From Setoptus koraiensis (Eukaryota; Arthropoda): a DNA stretch of 64,000 bases. Location: contig CM106586.1 of assembly GCA_048013815.1 (NCBI GenBank), forward strand, positions 23,498,001 through 23,562,000, read 5' to 3'. Shown in pieces: positions 27,027 to 41,049 of the stretch (position 1 is the stretch's first letter; the number at the start of each line of letters is the position of its first letter). The position numbers and the translations under genes are program-made. The notes under the pieces were generated by a model. It ran no database searches. It was not told the origin of the DNA and saw only the letters and a program-made list of their open reading frames with translations.

Positions 27027-28279
27027 TGGAGCGGTTGCGGCGCTCTGTGCTGGCTTCTCCACTCAGTGGCCGCCGTCGGCGGGCGAGTTCGAATTCGATC
27101 AGATGGCCGCCGCAGAGAGTGCCAAAGGCAACAAAAGAACAACAACAACAACAGACGAATAAAATGTCAGTGGCAAGCAGTGAAAAGTCACACAAACTGA
27201 CAGAGAGACAAACATTCACGTCATAGGCAACAGCACGTATACATTAATCACTAATAACAACAACACAGCGGCGGCAGCGACACGAATTATCAAGCAATCG
27301 CCCAATATAGGGCCTATATTTGCACTAGTTTCGCGACTGGCAGTCGCACGTAGCAGCAGATACGACAACACGCACACGCACAGCGGCTGCTGGCTTCGCG
27401 GATGCTCCAGTTCTATCATATGAATACGTAATATGTGTGCGTATGAATGCAGAGACATCGCGGAGATAAAATAAAATATCGGGATAAATTCGGCAACGAG
27501 TGTGAGAACAGTGCGCGCAGCACAATGTCGGCACAGTGCAACAAAGTCAAACTGAGATATGGGCGCGTTAAAATCAATCAGTGGCACCCTAATCTAATCT
27601 ATATTCTCGCCGGCTCGCGGCGCTGCGTGCGTCACGTCAAGCCGACACATCGCCGACATTGGGAGGCTGGCACGAGCTGTAGATGATACACTTTTGTTTG
27701 TGTGTCTCGTGGCCAGTGGCATACATCAAACATAAGCAGACAAATAAACAGAGGCGAACCCGTTGTGGCGCTGCTGACGAGCGATAAACAACAAGCCAAC
27801 GGCCAACGGAATCAAGAGATAAGAGATATGAGAGGCTGCTTGTGCGTTCGTGCTCGCTAACAGTGCGCTCTCACTGGGCCCCCACTAACAACATGATGAC
27901 GCTAATGATGGCGATAACTCAAGCATGCAGCGAGAGAAACATTGTTCATTTAGACAGCGCGCGCCACTATTCGCGCCTATATCTGCAAGCCCGGCGGCGC
28001 GCCCCAATTGAAAGCGCCGCCACTCTCTGTTACACAGTGTGTGTGTGTCAGACAAACACATTCAAACCACTATTGCATCATCAGATTAGCGGGCCCCAGC
28101 TCGGCACGCGCAGATACAGCCTGCATAGATGCTGAGGCTTGCAGAGGATCGGCCCACGCGAGCGCCATCCATTTACATCACGATTAGTCTCACAAAGTCA
28201 CAATCGCTTCCTTTCACACAAACTCTCACTGAATCACACTGACAGCTGAGCGCGCTCCAATGCTTTCGAGCTCTCGTCG

Positions 28280-28377
28280 TCTTGTTGTCGTTGTTGTCGC
28301 TGTTGCTGCTGTTGTTGCTGTTGTTGCTGTTGTTGCTGCTGTTGTTGCTGCTGTTGTTGCCACTGCTGTTGTCGGCG
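28280..28377. repeat. CTG/TTG triplet tract
   Basis: About 100 bp of CTG and TTG triplets in noncoding sequence. Confidence 0.75.
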
Positions 28378-29031
28378 TCTTTCTCGCTGTTGTCGAGGCT
28401 AGGAGTCGATAAAGTCGCCAGAATCCCACAAAACGAGACGAGACGAAACGAAACAAGTGTGTGTGTGCATGTAGCACTCATTTTCTAACAGAGATTATCT
28501 AATCTTCTTGCGGTTGCCACCATTCTCATCACTGCTACCGAGCATGGACACGATGCATATTATTATATCGATGTAAACAAAAATGTCAATCTGTTCAAGT
28601 GGGCTGCAAATAGAAAGCAAACCAGAAATCTAACTAACGCGTTGGCGGCGACATCTACCAGCAAAATATAAAACTTCTATGCTCAATACGAAATTCCAAC
28701 CGACCAATAGCATACAAGTTGTAATATCCGCTGCTGTTACGGGTGCCGTATTCGTCATTATTACATCCGTTAGAAGTTAATTCATAGCTATTCGCGGGAG
28801 TTGTGAAGAAGCTTCGGATTCAGTTGGGATTGGGGGGGGGGACTTCTCAATGACAAAAGCGCCCGCTTGCCCACCCCTTTTTCACAGTCCGATCTCCAGA
28901 AAAACCCAGTTGAGACGTGATATCAGATGATTCATGTTAACACACCCTGTTTTTAGGTTTTTATGGCAGAAGAAATCTACGTTCAGTAAAGTAGGTATGA
29001 AACAAACGGGTCCAAACTATGTATCTGGGGG

Positions 29032-29500
29032 GATACTGCCGTTTCATAGGCGAACGGATTTCATTTTCGTGCGCTTCTTCGACGCACAATCCAACGAACG
29101 GACACTTCGTAAAACGAGTATTTCGTGGTCGTACATTTCATACACATACGATCCGATGCTAGAGGATCATCACTGTGAGAGAAGATGCGAATTTTTAGGT
29201 CTTATCATCAGTGTCGCCAATAATCACATCATAAAAGGTGTCTTGAAACAATGGCGACATAAAGCATCGCAATACACAATTTTCGAAGAATTCGGGGCTA
29301 ACTCTGGAAAAAAAATATCGTTTCAATCGTGCAAACTAAGACAACAATGACCAATCTACTTTTGTTGACCTAGCCACATTGCAGAATGTCTTATGCGAGA
29401 CAGATTGAGCGAGTTATCGAAGATATCACTCGATACCTGGACGAATCTGGTTCAGCTATGTACCAACTCTCACTTGAACGGCTGAATCAGCATAGACATT
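29032..29500. repeat. Dispersed repeat A, copy 2
   Basis: Same-orientation copy of the element at 24494-24978, with a short deletion near its right end. Repeat B copy 2 begins about 60 bp further right, so A and B are almost contiguous here while their other copies are 11 kb apart. That suggests nested insertion, or that A and B are parts of one longer family. Confidence 0.7.
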
Positions 29501-29561
29501 TACTCACATACTCGCATAGCCACACAGTAATAGTGTATGAAGTTCGAGAAACACACGAATT

Positions 29562-30120
29562 GAATCAAATTACTGTAATTAGATCACACACACATAAGTG
29601 TTTCTATTACCTACAACCAATTAAATTATTGGTTTGCTACCAACTAACATCCGCAGTAGTGTCCACTAAGACTAAGACTATGTGTGAATCAATATATTCG
29701 ATGCGATATGATATATCAGCATAATATGTGGCACATATTATATTGATACTAGGGAATAAACAAGAGAGAGAGAGAGGGAATATCTTGAAACTTGATTGGC
29801 GGATGCGAACATGGTCGCGCCATCTATGGGCGATCCCATCAAACCGATCCGCAAACAATTGTACAGCGCAGTCTAGGCAACGGACGGCAGCTAGTGGCAC
29901 TTTCAAACAATTCTCACCGAACACACTGGTAGCTGAGTGGTTTCTCCGCATTACGTAACAGAGCGCACATTTTCGATGTAACTTGCAATGAGCTATCACA
30001 TGATCTCATCGAACAATTGATACATGTGTTTTTTTTACTTAAATCCACTACTCTAATTACACTACATCTCTTATTCACATAACACAAGCTTATTTATTGG
30101 TGGCGATTGATCCTCTCAAG
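29562..30120. repeat. Dispersed repeat B, copy 2
   Basis: Same-orientation copy of 13092-13640. Both ends of the similarity are sharp: the left begins at ATCAAATTACTGTAATTAG and the right ends after TCCTCTCAAG. Confidence 0.7.
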
Positions 30121-31564
30121 TAGTGTTGTGGAACGATCGCTCGCTCCGAGCGAAAAATTTGCTCCAAGATCGCTCGCAAGTTGTGAGTTATGGAACCCGC
30201 AAAGTTTGATGAAATTGTCACATTAGACAACAAGTATACGTTCCATCGTGAATACTCTAAATTAAGTGTACCGTCGATGGGATGTACTTTCATCATGTAT
30301 ACTTTCTGTGAAGTTTAGATTGATGAGACGACCCAGGCCCCTTCCAGAGTCATTACTCAACCTAAGAAAAATTTCATATTGGGACAGATTCTGGTTTGCC
30401 TACCTACTCTCTATGGGCTGTAGACATTCTGGCACTTCATTGAGTTGCCTCAGATGCATTCGATTGTAGGCCACCATCAATCGGGTCATGTGCCCCAATA
30501 AAACTTGCCACCAACATTAGAATAGCGAATGAAAAAAGCCCCGGAGCGCCCTCTAGAGTTTGTTTTCGGTCACAATATCAACTTGAGATTCTCGAGCCCT
30601 CATCCCCTGGCGCTAGTAGCGCCATCTGGCGTCGACTCTAGAGGCTCGTCCCAAGTTTTTCAATCTCAAAACTACTAGCTCATGGTTTTTTTTCTTCGAA
30701 ATGAAAGGTGTTCACAACATGTGAACAAGGATATTTCAGCGAAAAAACAATCAGAATGTGTAATTTTATTCGTTTGATTTCACTTGTGTTTTATTGTGCT
30801 TGTTTGTGCAATATCAACCTGATTGTTGTCAACATCTGTATATTTTCTGCTTGATATTCAATATAATTTAATCAATATAGGCTCTTAGACCTTTGATTTT
30901 TTGCTTGTGTGTGTGTGTGTGCTTGTGTGTTGATACAGATGATCATATTGTGATGATATTAAATACTGAAACATTGATTTTTCTATTCATTTGATTTCTA
31001 CTTCCGGTTTCATTTTCCTACTTTTTTCCTGTGTCGTTTGTCATGTGTATGAATGAGGATGTGTTCGTGTGACTCGCACATTATATCGGCGCGAATTATC
31101 TCATTTTTATATTTTTTAATGAGCAAACATGATATAACAGATGATATGTAAAAATCATCAACATCTGAAGATCTATTCACTCCAATTATAATTTGCGCAA
31201 ATGGATGAGTGAGTGCGATATGGAGTGAGAGATTGTGGGGAATAACCAGCGCTATTTAGAACTAGATTAATACTAATGACTTTTTTCATATATACTGTTT
31301 TACACTGACACATTTACATAGTTGGTTTACAGATAGATAGCGATACAAGTTGGTATAATTGTGTGTATACAAGGGTATGATATATCTTTGTATAATATGT
31401 TATGATGTGGGGGTGGGTGATGATTTAGAGATTTGCGCCGAATGAGAAGTAAAGTTGCCAATGTTTTGTTTTTAAAATGAGAATAGAGGAATTAAATATG
31501 GATCGAAATCGATTATTGACCATCGACCACTAATCATCATGATCTAAATGATCCAATCGATCCA

Positions 31565-31565
<1 letters not shown>

Positions 31566-31623
<58 letters not shown>
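31566..31623. repeat. (TG)n microsatellite, 58 bp
   Basis: Uninterrupted TG run about 1.3 kb past the Antp stop codon, downstream of the likely polyadenylation signal. Confidence 0.95.
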
Positions 31624-31625
<2 letters not shown>

Positions 31626-32084
31626 TTTGTTGGCGAGCTTATTTCAGCGAACAGTAGTAGCGGATGTGATGCAATCAAGTAATAATGTCAACAAATCTGT
31701 GTACAATCTGTATCCATGTATGAATTCATTGAGTAATATTGTTGCGCAATATATTTGGTGTCTCTTGCTGTTCCTCTATAGAACTTTGTTTTGTTTTGTC
31801 ACTTGTCACTGTTCTTGTCGTCGTACGATAATACGATTAATGTTAATAGTAATAATAACCTAATAAGATCCTTCAATTTCTATCTCATTCAAATCAATGG
31901 TGAAATATATAATAGCAATATATATCTGTATGAGATGAGCTTAACTAGACTGATTCTGTTCGACTCGCACTAATCATATTTTATTGATGATAAGCTGCCA
32001 ATTGTTTCGAACATCGGCCCAGCGTGGATATCGACGAATATGATTTGAATTGATCTGATTGATGGGCCGTGATGAATGTGTGAG

Positions 32085-32090
32085 TTTATT
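32085..32090 (-). terminator. Candidate Antp polyadenylation signal
   Basis: AATAAA on the minus strand about 860 bp after the Antp stop. A second one lies near 31980. The hexamer alone is weak evidence. Confidence 0.25.
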
Positions 32091-32853
32091 TGACTTGAGA
32101 TTATTTGATGTATGGGCCAACCTCTTGGTGAGCACGAGTCGCCTATATCACCGATGGGCAACCTATGGCGGGCCTATAACCATAGCAATATTGTCGATGC
32201 AAGCACAACTCAGTTGCTTTAAGGCTGCATATTTCTCTCGTTCGAACTGTCTCGAACAATATCTTGACGGTGTCTCGGTTGGTAATGGTCATTAGTTGTT
32301 GTTGTTGTTGTGAAATATGCAAACGGATCTGGGCCAGACGAGTGATTTTTGTGTTGTGTGCCAGGTTTCGACGCGATATAGACGCGCGATCAACAGCGCG
32401 CTCTGTGCGATAATATCTGTGCCCCAAACTGACCACTTTCAGATCAGACCAGAATCAATCAACAATTGAATCCTACGAGTGTGTTTTTGGCGATTCCAAG
32501 CAAGCACCCGCTCGACATCAATTAGCCTAATCGACGAATTGAATCTAGCAAAAATCACGCTGTTATGTCCGGCATAAAATGGTCAGTTTCGGCAAGTAAA
32601 ACGTCAGTTCGGGCTCCACATGCTGATCGACACGAGACGGTCGTCATGGCTTTCGGCCCTGTCCGTGGTCAGCCATCGACAGCTACAACTGGACCGACCT
32701 GAATGCTCCAGTTAGGCTAATCAAAACCAGATCTGATAACACCAATTTGCCGGTGCAATTAACTCTGCCCTCGGGCTACCAAATCGTCAATAGGTTGCGA
32801 GTATAGCTATTGCTTGCGCGCCCAAAAGGTTGCCTGAAAGAACAAGGTGCGAT

Positions 32854-32914
32854 TGTGTGTGTGGGTGTGTGTGGGTGTGTATGTGTGTGTGTTTGTGTTT
32901 GTCTGTTTGTTTGC
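32854..32914. repeat. Imperfect GT-rich tract in Antp 3' UTR
   Basis: GT dinucleotides with GGG, AT and TTT interruptions, starting about 35 bp after the Antp stop, so it would be a CA-rich element in the 3' UTR of the mRNA. Confidence 0.7.
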
Positions 32915-32947
32915 GAGTCCATGTCAATATTATTAAATTTAATTGGA

Positions 32948-33700
<753 letters not shown>

Positions 33701-36700
33701 TCAGACATTACAGTTATTATATTGCAGTGATTGAAGATTATAGTTATTATGTTGTAGTGATTGCAGAATATAGTTGCAGTGGATAAAATAATTTATTTTA
33801 AAAATCTAATTAGTCAGCCCGCATCAAAGCCATCAGTGATTATTCAAAATTAGTGTGTCGCCGACACAAAGATTGCATCATAATTACATTATCATCCATC
33901 GATACATTATCATACATCATTCACAGCATCAGCCTACCGTGATTCATCGAGTTATAATTGTCGATCGGCGAGAGTTATTATTAGTTGTTATTATCGCTAT
34001 TATAGAAAGTGCTCAAATTATAGTGTCGGCTACCGAAAAATTTGCCCGCTACTATGTGTGCCGAAACGCCAACGCGACATAGAAACGGAAGCGTCCTGAG
34101 AAAGCATCTCTTGTCGCCTGCCGATTGTCAATCGAGGCCCCAGAAGCAGAAGAAAAAGAATCTTTCTCATCACGACTGTGTTGGTCCTATATTGGCGCAA
34201 CTGTTTCCAAGTTTGCGTTGCCTCTCTCTCTCTCCCTCTGTGCTGCCCGTGAACTCTCACCCTCTATTACGTTATTACTTCATTACGTAATACGCAACGT
34301 GAGCATTGCTGCAAAGTTACGTTGTATATATCGGGCTGCTATCATTTTAGCCGATTGTATTATCGATGTGATCACATTGATGTGTTAGTGCATCGCTTTA
34401 GAACACGTGCTGCCGACGCAATCGGTGTGTTATCCCATTATAAATGAAATATTAGTTGCTACACGAGCTGGCTGTGGTGGCGCCTACTCAAGTGTTTGTG
34501 TCAGCCAGCCCAGCCAGCCAGCCGGACAGCCAGCCAGAACGCATATTAAGAGGCCCGACCGCCGGCAACACCGTGGCCGGCGCTTAGAGGCCACTATACC
34601 GCCAACTATAGGCTCAGTAGCGGACTCTCTAAGCCCCCTGGCAATCTCTACTTGAGTTTGCTCTCTGAGCATGGATTTAGATTTGGTATTTGGATGGATG
34701 GGGCCCGGCTCGAGTTTCCCTGTGGCCATTGGTGTGTCGAGCTGCAGCTGGCCCCATTCTGTGGCAACATCTCCGGCTGAGACTTTGTGGAGACTGTGGC
34801 GCAAAGCGGTCGGTGTTAGTGGAGACATCAATTTTGTTAATGCAATTCTCCTCGTTTGCCGCTCAGCTTGCGCAACGAAACAAGCAGCCGAGACAGCGAG
34901 CAAAGTCGAGCAACGCAGCGCCGGCGAGCATCACCGCCGCCAAGCGATATTTATTGTGCCAAGATTGTGTGTTCAATGTAGCAGAAACTGGCTGGCCAGC
35001 GCATGGGGCCGCCACATATTTCAGGCTGGCAGCAAACGAAACCGCTGGCACTTGTATAACTTACGGACTACGAGCATTGCTCGGCCGAGGAGAGCGCCGC
35101 CGGCACATAGCCAGTGATCCAGATAATGTTGGCTGCAAAGACGCGCCGGCATAATAAGGCCGGGCTCTGGCTGGCCGCGCTCTTGCTGGCCGCGCTCGGA
35201 TGAAGGTCCGCTCTCGGCTGGCCCCAATACGGGCGCCGCTTGCTGGCGATTAAATGAGACAAGATGAGATCTACGAGCCGTCTCGAGAACAACAACAACT
35301 TGCGTTTGCTTGCATTGTGGCCTATAACAAGAAAAGTGTTTCTTTCTTTCTTTGCTCGCCGGGCTGGTCGCGCCAAATAACTAAGGTGAGGTGACGACCG
35401 CTCGCCATTCTTCCATTCTTTCGCTCGCTCGTTCGCTTGCTGTCCAATCTAATCTCGATGCGTTTCTTTTGGTGGCCTTTCGGTTGGCAGGCCGCTCATC
35501 TACTGGGATCTGGGACTCGATGCCCACTGATCTGGCTGTCTCATCTTGTGTTCATCTTTGTGTGTGTCGCGTGAACGATACGACTCGAATTTTGGCCGTA
35601 TCGCGGCAACCGGGCAGCGGCATGCCGGCGCTCAGCTGCTGGCCGCTGCAATTATCGAGATTGGCCGAAACGAGCCGAAAAATTCCTTCTTCGCTATCTT
35701 GTTGCGAGCTCATGGCAGCGGCGCGATATCCATCAGATTGCACCCTGCAAACACACGAACAACACACTGTTGGACACAACACTGTCAGTGCACGACCGAC
35801 GGTGTTGTCGACGAGCAGCAACGGTGCAGCCGAGAAGCAAAGAAAACAACGGACACAGCCAAAAGAACGCTCAGTGGCCACTTCATGCTTCTTGATAGTT
35901 TGCCAAAGGAAAAAGATCCATCGCTAATGAGCAGCAGCGGCGGCGGCGGCAACGGCGACCTCCGTATACCGACCGACCGACAGAAATAATGATGTCGACC
36001 CACCAATTGCGGCGCTGCTCTTATTTCTATTCTCAACGCGTCAGCTCGCTTCTATATAGAGCGGCAGCAGCAGCAGCAGCAGTGTATCAAATATAGCGAG
36101 AGAGCGACAACTAACGATTCTGTTGGCTGTTGCAGCGGGCAAAGAATGCTGTTTGCTCTAATTCGAATTAGCGAGTTCCGAGCCCAGTTACCGAACGACC
36201 GGCCAACGCCACGCCACCGGCCCTGGCAAACAAACTTGCAGCCATGGACAAAACAGGCCATCTTATACGTGACTACATCACACACTGGGCGACACACCGA
36301 GGGTATCACGCAAACGGGCCAGCGTGCCAACAGTACTGGCCGGATAATAAGCCGCTATGTCCGACTATGCCGTGTATGGCTGCGGTGCCAGCATTTGGAT
36401 CAGCGCCGCTGAGAACGCTCCCGAGCCTTAGAAGCTCCGAAGCGTCAACGGACGAGCGAGCGAATCAAATGGCCAACGAACCAACCAACGAACCAAAGAA
36501 CGCACCGAACAACGCAACGGGAGCACACACCGAAGCGAAGAATCGAATTTGATATCTGTTGGTGGTTGCGTCCCTTCGAATTAGAGCACACACAGTCGCT
36601 GCAGTCGTTGTACGTGTTTGCTGGACAACAAAACTCCAGCATCGTTTATCAGCTGCCGTCGCTTCTTTCGCTAGAACAGAAATTGGAACGAACACGAAAT

Positions 36701-39151
36701 AAAGAATTGACCCTATAAAAGGCGAATTTTCGCTCGCTCTATTTCTTTTTTCATCATTTTCAACTCGCTCGAAATCTTGTGCAGGCCGTCGGCAGCGAGG
36801 CCGCACCATTCGATGACCGGTCAAATGTCGTCGTGAGACAGCTCACAATCAAAGAATTGCGATTGTCCAGCTATCAATAGTATCAATCTAATTAATTATT
36901 GCACTTAACACACGGGCACGCAGACGACAGTGCAGACTAATTATCCTGTCGCACACACTTATCTTGCGCAACACTTTTCTCCACTTTTGTCTCACTTTGA
37001 CGTTTGTCTTTATTCGCATGACACAATCAAATGATGATTATAATGGCCATGACGCAACCGACGCTTCTGTCCGTTCTGTCGTGTGTTCCGAAATCGAATG
37101 AATTTTCCATTCAAACGCACACAAGTTTGAAAGGCCAACAACCAAGGATGGCGAAAAAATCGGACTTCGGACGGTCAGTGTGACCAGTGAGACCAAATGA
37201 GATGACTGGCAACGGAGAGCAGGCAGTATCGATTAGCGACAGGAGCTCCATCGGAGACATGCAAGACAAGACTGATTAGATTAACCTTAATGAACTTCAA
37301 CAGAATCAAGAAAAAGAATGCAAGCTGCCAGAGGGGCATCAATTAGATTTATTGCGGAGCTTTTGTAACGAAAGCAGCGCAACTGAAAAAGTTGTGCGCA
37401 ATAAATCTAAGCGCTGCACCGGCAGCAATTAAATTATTGCTCTGCTAATTAAAATCGCATGTCACTTGCCAAACAAAAATAATTGGCTCGAGGGCGAATG
37501 TTTGATTTGTTGCCATTGTCAATGTGTGTCATGATTAAGTGAGCGATTTGAAATATTAGCCACCGCTCGCAGTCCATTCCGAGGACATTTATTAACCATA
37601 CTGAAGATGGCAACGGCTCTTGAGGTGTGTGTGATGATTATTTGTATTTGTGGGCAATTAATTAATTTGTTCGTAACACCAAGAATTGTAATTGTTATCA
37701 GCATCATATGTATTTGTAGATTGTATAGGCGCATTATGAAACTTGAACCTTTTTACGCAATGCGTATGATTATTGAAATGAGGCTGGCTGCGAATATAAA
37801 TAACTCTGGTAAATTGTGTCGAAATTGTGCCGATATAGGTCAGCTTGTGTGAGTTTTCACACGATGCTGCTGTTGAATATAATTTGTCCTGCAAACAAAA
37901 TTTTTGTTTTGTTTTTCGAGCCGGCACTCGTCTCGACCCTAAGAATTCGATAGTTTCAGACAATGGATGTGTCGCTATAAACAAAAGCAATGCATTTCTA
38001 ATGAGCTTTCGAAAGAATTTCTATCAGCAACGATCACAGTGCACAGGCCACAATGTGACACCTTGTCGCCAGTTGCGTTTATTCTGGCCGGCAGATCCAA
38101 CTAAATGAAATATACAGTGTATAGTAATTGAACAGCAACGAAAAAAAAATATCAATTTACTCAAACTATTTGAATTTGTTTTTGCTCGTTCACTTCACTA
38201 AATATACCACTGAGAATCCTTTGAAAATTCTATAGTGCAATGAGAATTTATTCCTCGACTGGCAGCACGTATAGCGTGTATCATTACTATATGTTATATC
38301 GTTATTAGGTTGGCCTGTTGTATGTAAACAACAACTTGAGAGTTGATATGGCAACGAGTTTACTGCGGACCTCAAATTCAAATTGAATCTATCAATCTAT
38401 CTATCTATTTGCATCCTTCAGCTGAGCTCTTTTTCTTTTTACATCTCACTCTTTGCCTTAGCACCATTAAACGATGGCAGCGCCAAACGACAGTAGTAAC
38501 CAAATCATTTCATTCTGTTTGTGTGTGTGACATGTCCCTCGAGTGGCATACATATGAGTTTGTTATATAGGTTGGTTGTTGCGTAACTTGTGCGAGAGTT
38601 GAACAGCTTATAAGTTGGAGAATACATATATATATATATATATACATATTGAGAAGGTCACTGAGATGAGACGCTTGTTTGCTGAGACGTTTGAGACGGC
38701 GTTATTGTTGCGCGCGTCCACAGAGAGCGTTGCGTTCGAGCGAACAGCGGCTCGGTTGTGCTCCGATTCGAATTGGCGTATGCCAACTTGGCTGGAACGG
38801 AGCGAATGCGTTCGAGATAATGAGGAAACGCAAACTATTTATCATAGGCTGATGACGTCAGAATCAAACTCGCAGCTAGCAGTATCAGCGTGCCAGAAAG
38901 CGCGCCAGAAAGAGCGAGCCAACAACAAAACAACGGCACCAACTGCTTTTAATAGAAATTGATAGTTGCTCTATATATAACACAAACACTATACTATGTT
39001 CTAATACTTGTTTGTGTGTGTGTCGAATAACCGAACAGAGAAGAGGAGCCCCAAAACGATAATCACATTATCCATCTGGCGCGCTGGTGTTTGCGAGTTA
39101 GACAAGAGCGAGCTGCCACTCATTAATAATGGGAACCGCTGGCGCTGTTTG

Positions 39152-39217
39152 CAGAGTTACGTCGGCCGTCGGGCACAGTTACGTCGGCCGGCGTGCACAG
39201 TTACGTCAGCGGCGGTC
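39152..39217. repeat. 22-bp tandem repeat with TTACGTC core
   Basis: Three tandem units of 22 bp, each with AGTTACGTC followed by a GGCCG or AGCGG variant. ACGTC(A) resembles a CREB/ATF half or full site, so this is a small array of possible binding sites in the Antp intron. Confidence 0.6.
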
Positions 39218-39906
39218 ACGACGACGACGACGACGAATTAATGGATGACGCATATATAGTGTACGCAGCGGCGGATACCTAGTGGCCAGTGTGGCCTATA
39301 GCACTCAATCTTGCTTGCCAAGTTGGGGCCACAAACTATTTGATGCTGTTGTTGTTTGGCTGGCTGGCCGACTGGCTGGCCGGCCGTGGCTGTTGTTGTC
39401 GCTTCACTTGATTAAGAGCAACAACGAAATTGGGCATTGTTTGTGCACACATTGCCCAACGACGGCCATCGTTGGACGCCAACAACAAAAACGGGACAAC
39501 ACTATAAAAGTGTGCACTATGTTCTTTCGAGATGATGATCCAATTATTCAAGTGGCGCCTATTGTTGTTATTGGGGGCCCGCTACTGTCGTCGACGCACC
39601 AGCTAGCGCCACTCATATGTATGCATACATACGTCTCGTCCAACTCGCTCTCACGCGCTCATTTTCTCCCTCTCTCTCGCTTCCTTTCTCGGCTCCCCAA
39701 GTCCCGCTAATAGAATAGTATCACACTATTACTACTGGCCAGCTGGACCACGCCGGAGTAAACAATGACGGCAAATACCCCAAAATAGACTGATATCACA
39801 CGGTGAGAGAACGCGCCATATGGCGCTCGCCAGAGAGCTTGTCGGCTTGGCGCCGACACTGCCATCTATGCGACACTACCCGAATCAGTCCGAAACACAA
39901 TAGCCA

Positions 39907-39921
39907 CCAACAGGTGGCGCC
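39907..39921 (+). promoter_or_regulatory. CTCF-like motif
   Basis: Plus strand CCAACAGGTGGCGCC, one mismatch from CCASYAGRKGGCRS. The same 15 bp (16 with the preceding A) recurs on the minus strand at 41035-41049. Confidence 0.35.
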
Positions 39922-41034
39922 TCTGTACCCGTGTAGATTTATTCCGACAGAATGGACCGGAACCGAAAAATGCATTGAAACTGCCTAATTACAAGTTTCG
40001 CTGCTCACTGAAACACTCGAGGCTGTGTCACTTATGACGGGTCTGATGGGGTTTGACCCAAAGTCTCGAATGTCACAAATCGATATGTCGGAATCTCAAG
40101 TGTTACAGTAGGAGCACCTCAGTGCTAATGCGGAAATGTGGAGTGCGAAATTTTTTCTTTTGACCATTCGCATGCAGTTAAGAACTGAGATTTCAATATA
40201 TTTTAACACAACTTTGGTGAATAAAACTAATTCCAATGATACACATTCTAAGATATGCGTCGCTTTCGTCGAAAGAAATTTTCGTCATTCAGCACTTGCC
40301 GACGAGAGAGGCCATCCGCCCCAACTTCGAACTTTGAAGAGACAAGATTCTGATAAAGATAAACAGAGTTCGGGATTTAAATATATTTCAATCAATAATA
40401 TCGGCTATCTGCCGAATCGGCGTTGCCATCTTTCGGCTTTATGGTATTATTAGTCGGCATTATCCTATATCAATCACCTTTCAAGCATCTTCCGTGCTGA
40501 ATGTTGCAAGCCTCTCTTGCAATACATAACGTCAAGATTGTTCTATATATAATTATTATATATGAAATAACCTATACAATTAGTTATTGTTACCCATATT
40601 TTTATATTATTACCGAATTCTGTAATCACCGATGGTGGAGTGATTCATCTGATTTTCACACAGTTCACTTTTCTGCTTGATTGGGGCGTTGTAAGGACAT
40701 TATTTTTCACCGTTTCTGCCGAATTATCGAGTTTTGAGGGTCTTCACCGAAAAAAAATGACGAATAGTGTTAGCTAGCTTTGACTATGCATTTTTCTGTG
40801 ACCCCAGCGCCCCTGGCGTTTTTTTCGATAGAAATCAAGTTTTTGACGAAAAACTTTGAGCGAACCCAGTTTTCACCGAAATACTGCCATGATCTTGCGA
40901 GAAACACCGACAACACAGAAATACGTTCAAGTTTTCACCGGAATTTTTCGTTAATAATCGCCGATTTGGTTGGCCCTGGTTAGTAGTCAACATCGGCCAC
41001 AATAACCCAGGATAGAAATTTAGCTGGCTGTAGT

Positions 41035-41049
41035 GGCGCCACCTGTTGG
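41035..41049 (-). promoter_or_regulatory. CTCF-like motif, inverted partner
   Basis: The minus strand reads CCAACAGGTGGCGCC, identical to 39907-39921 and 1.1 kb away in opposite orientation. A weaker related site (GAGATGGCGCCGCTA on the minus strand) lies about 65 bp to the right. Confidence 0.35.

Larger units (their letters stand above)
9613..32947. other. ftz-Antp intergenic region
   Basis: About 23 kb with no convincing gene. It includes the presumed ftz promoter region (a GA/CT tract at 10060-10081), several microsatellites, GC-richer stretches with minisatellites (16696-16737, 23208-23264, 26941-27026), Gln-type triplet tracts (20102-20187, 22244-22343, 28280-28377), CTCF-like motifs, and dispersed repeats at 13092-13640, 24494-24978, 25665-26052, 29032-29500 and 29562-30120. 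In a Hox cluster this interval would be expected to hold enhancers. None can be identified from one sequence. No miR-10 or iab-4 mature sequence was recognised. Confidence 0.5.

Noticed and set aside
27230-27245. Possible iab-4 miRNA start (ACGTATAC)
   Set aside because: Only eight bases match, the rest of the mature sequence does not, and the location between ftz and Antp is wrong.
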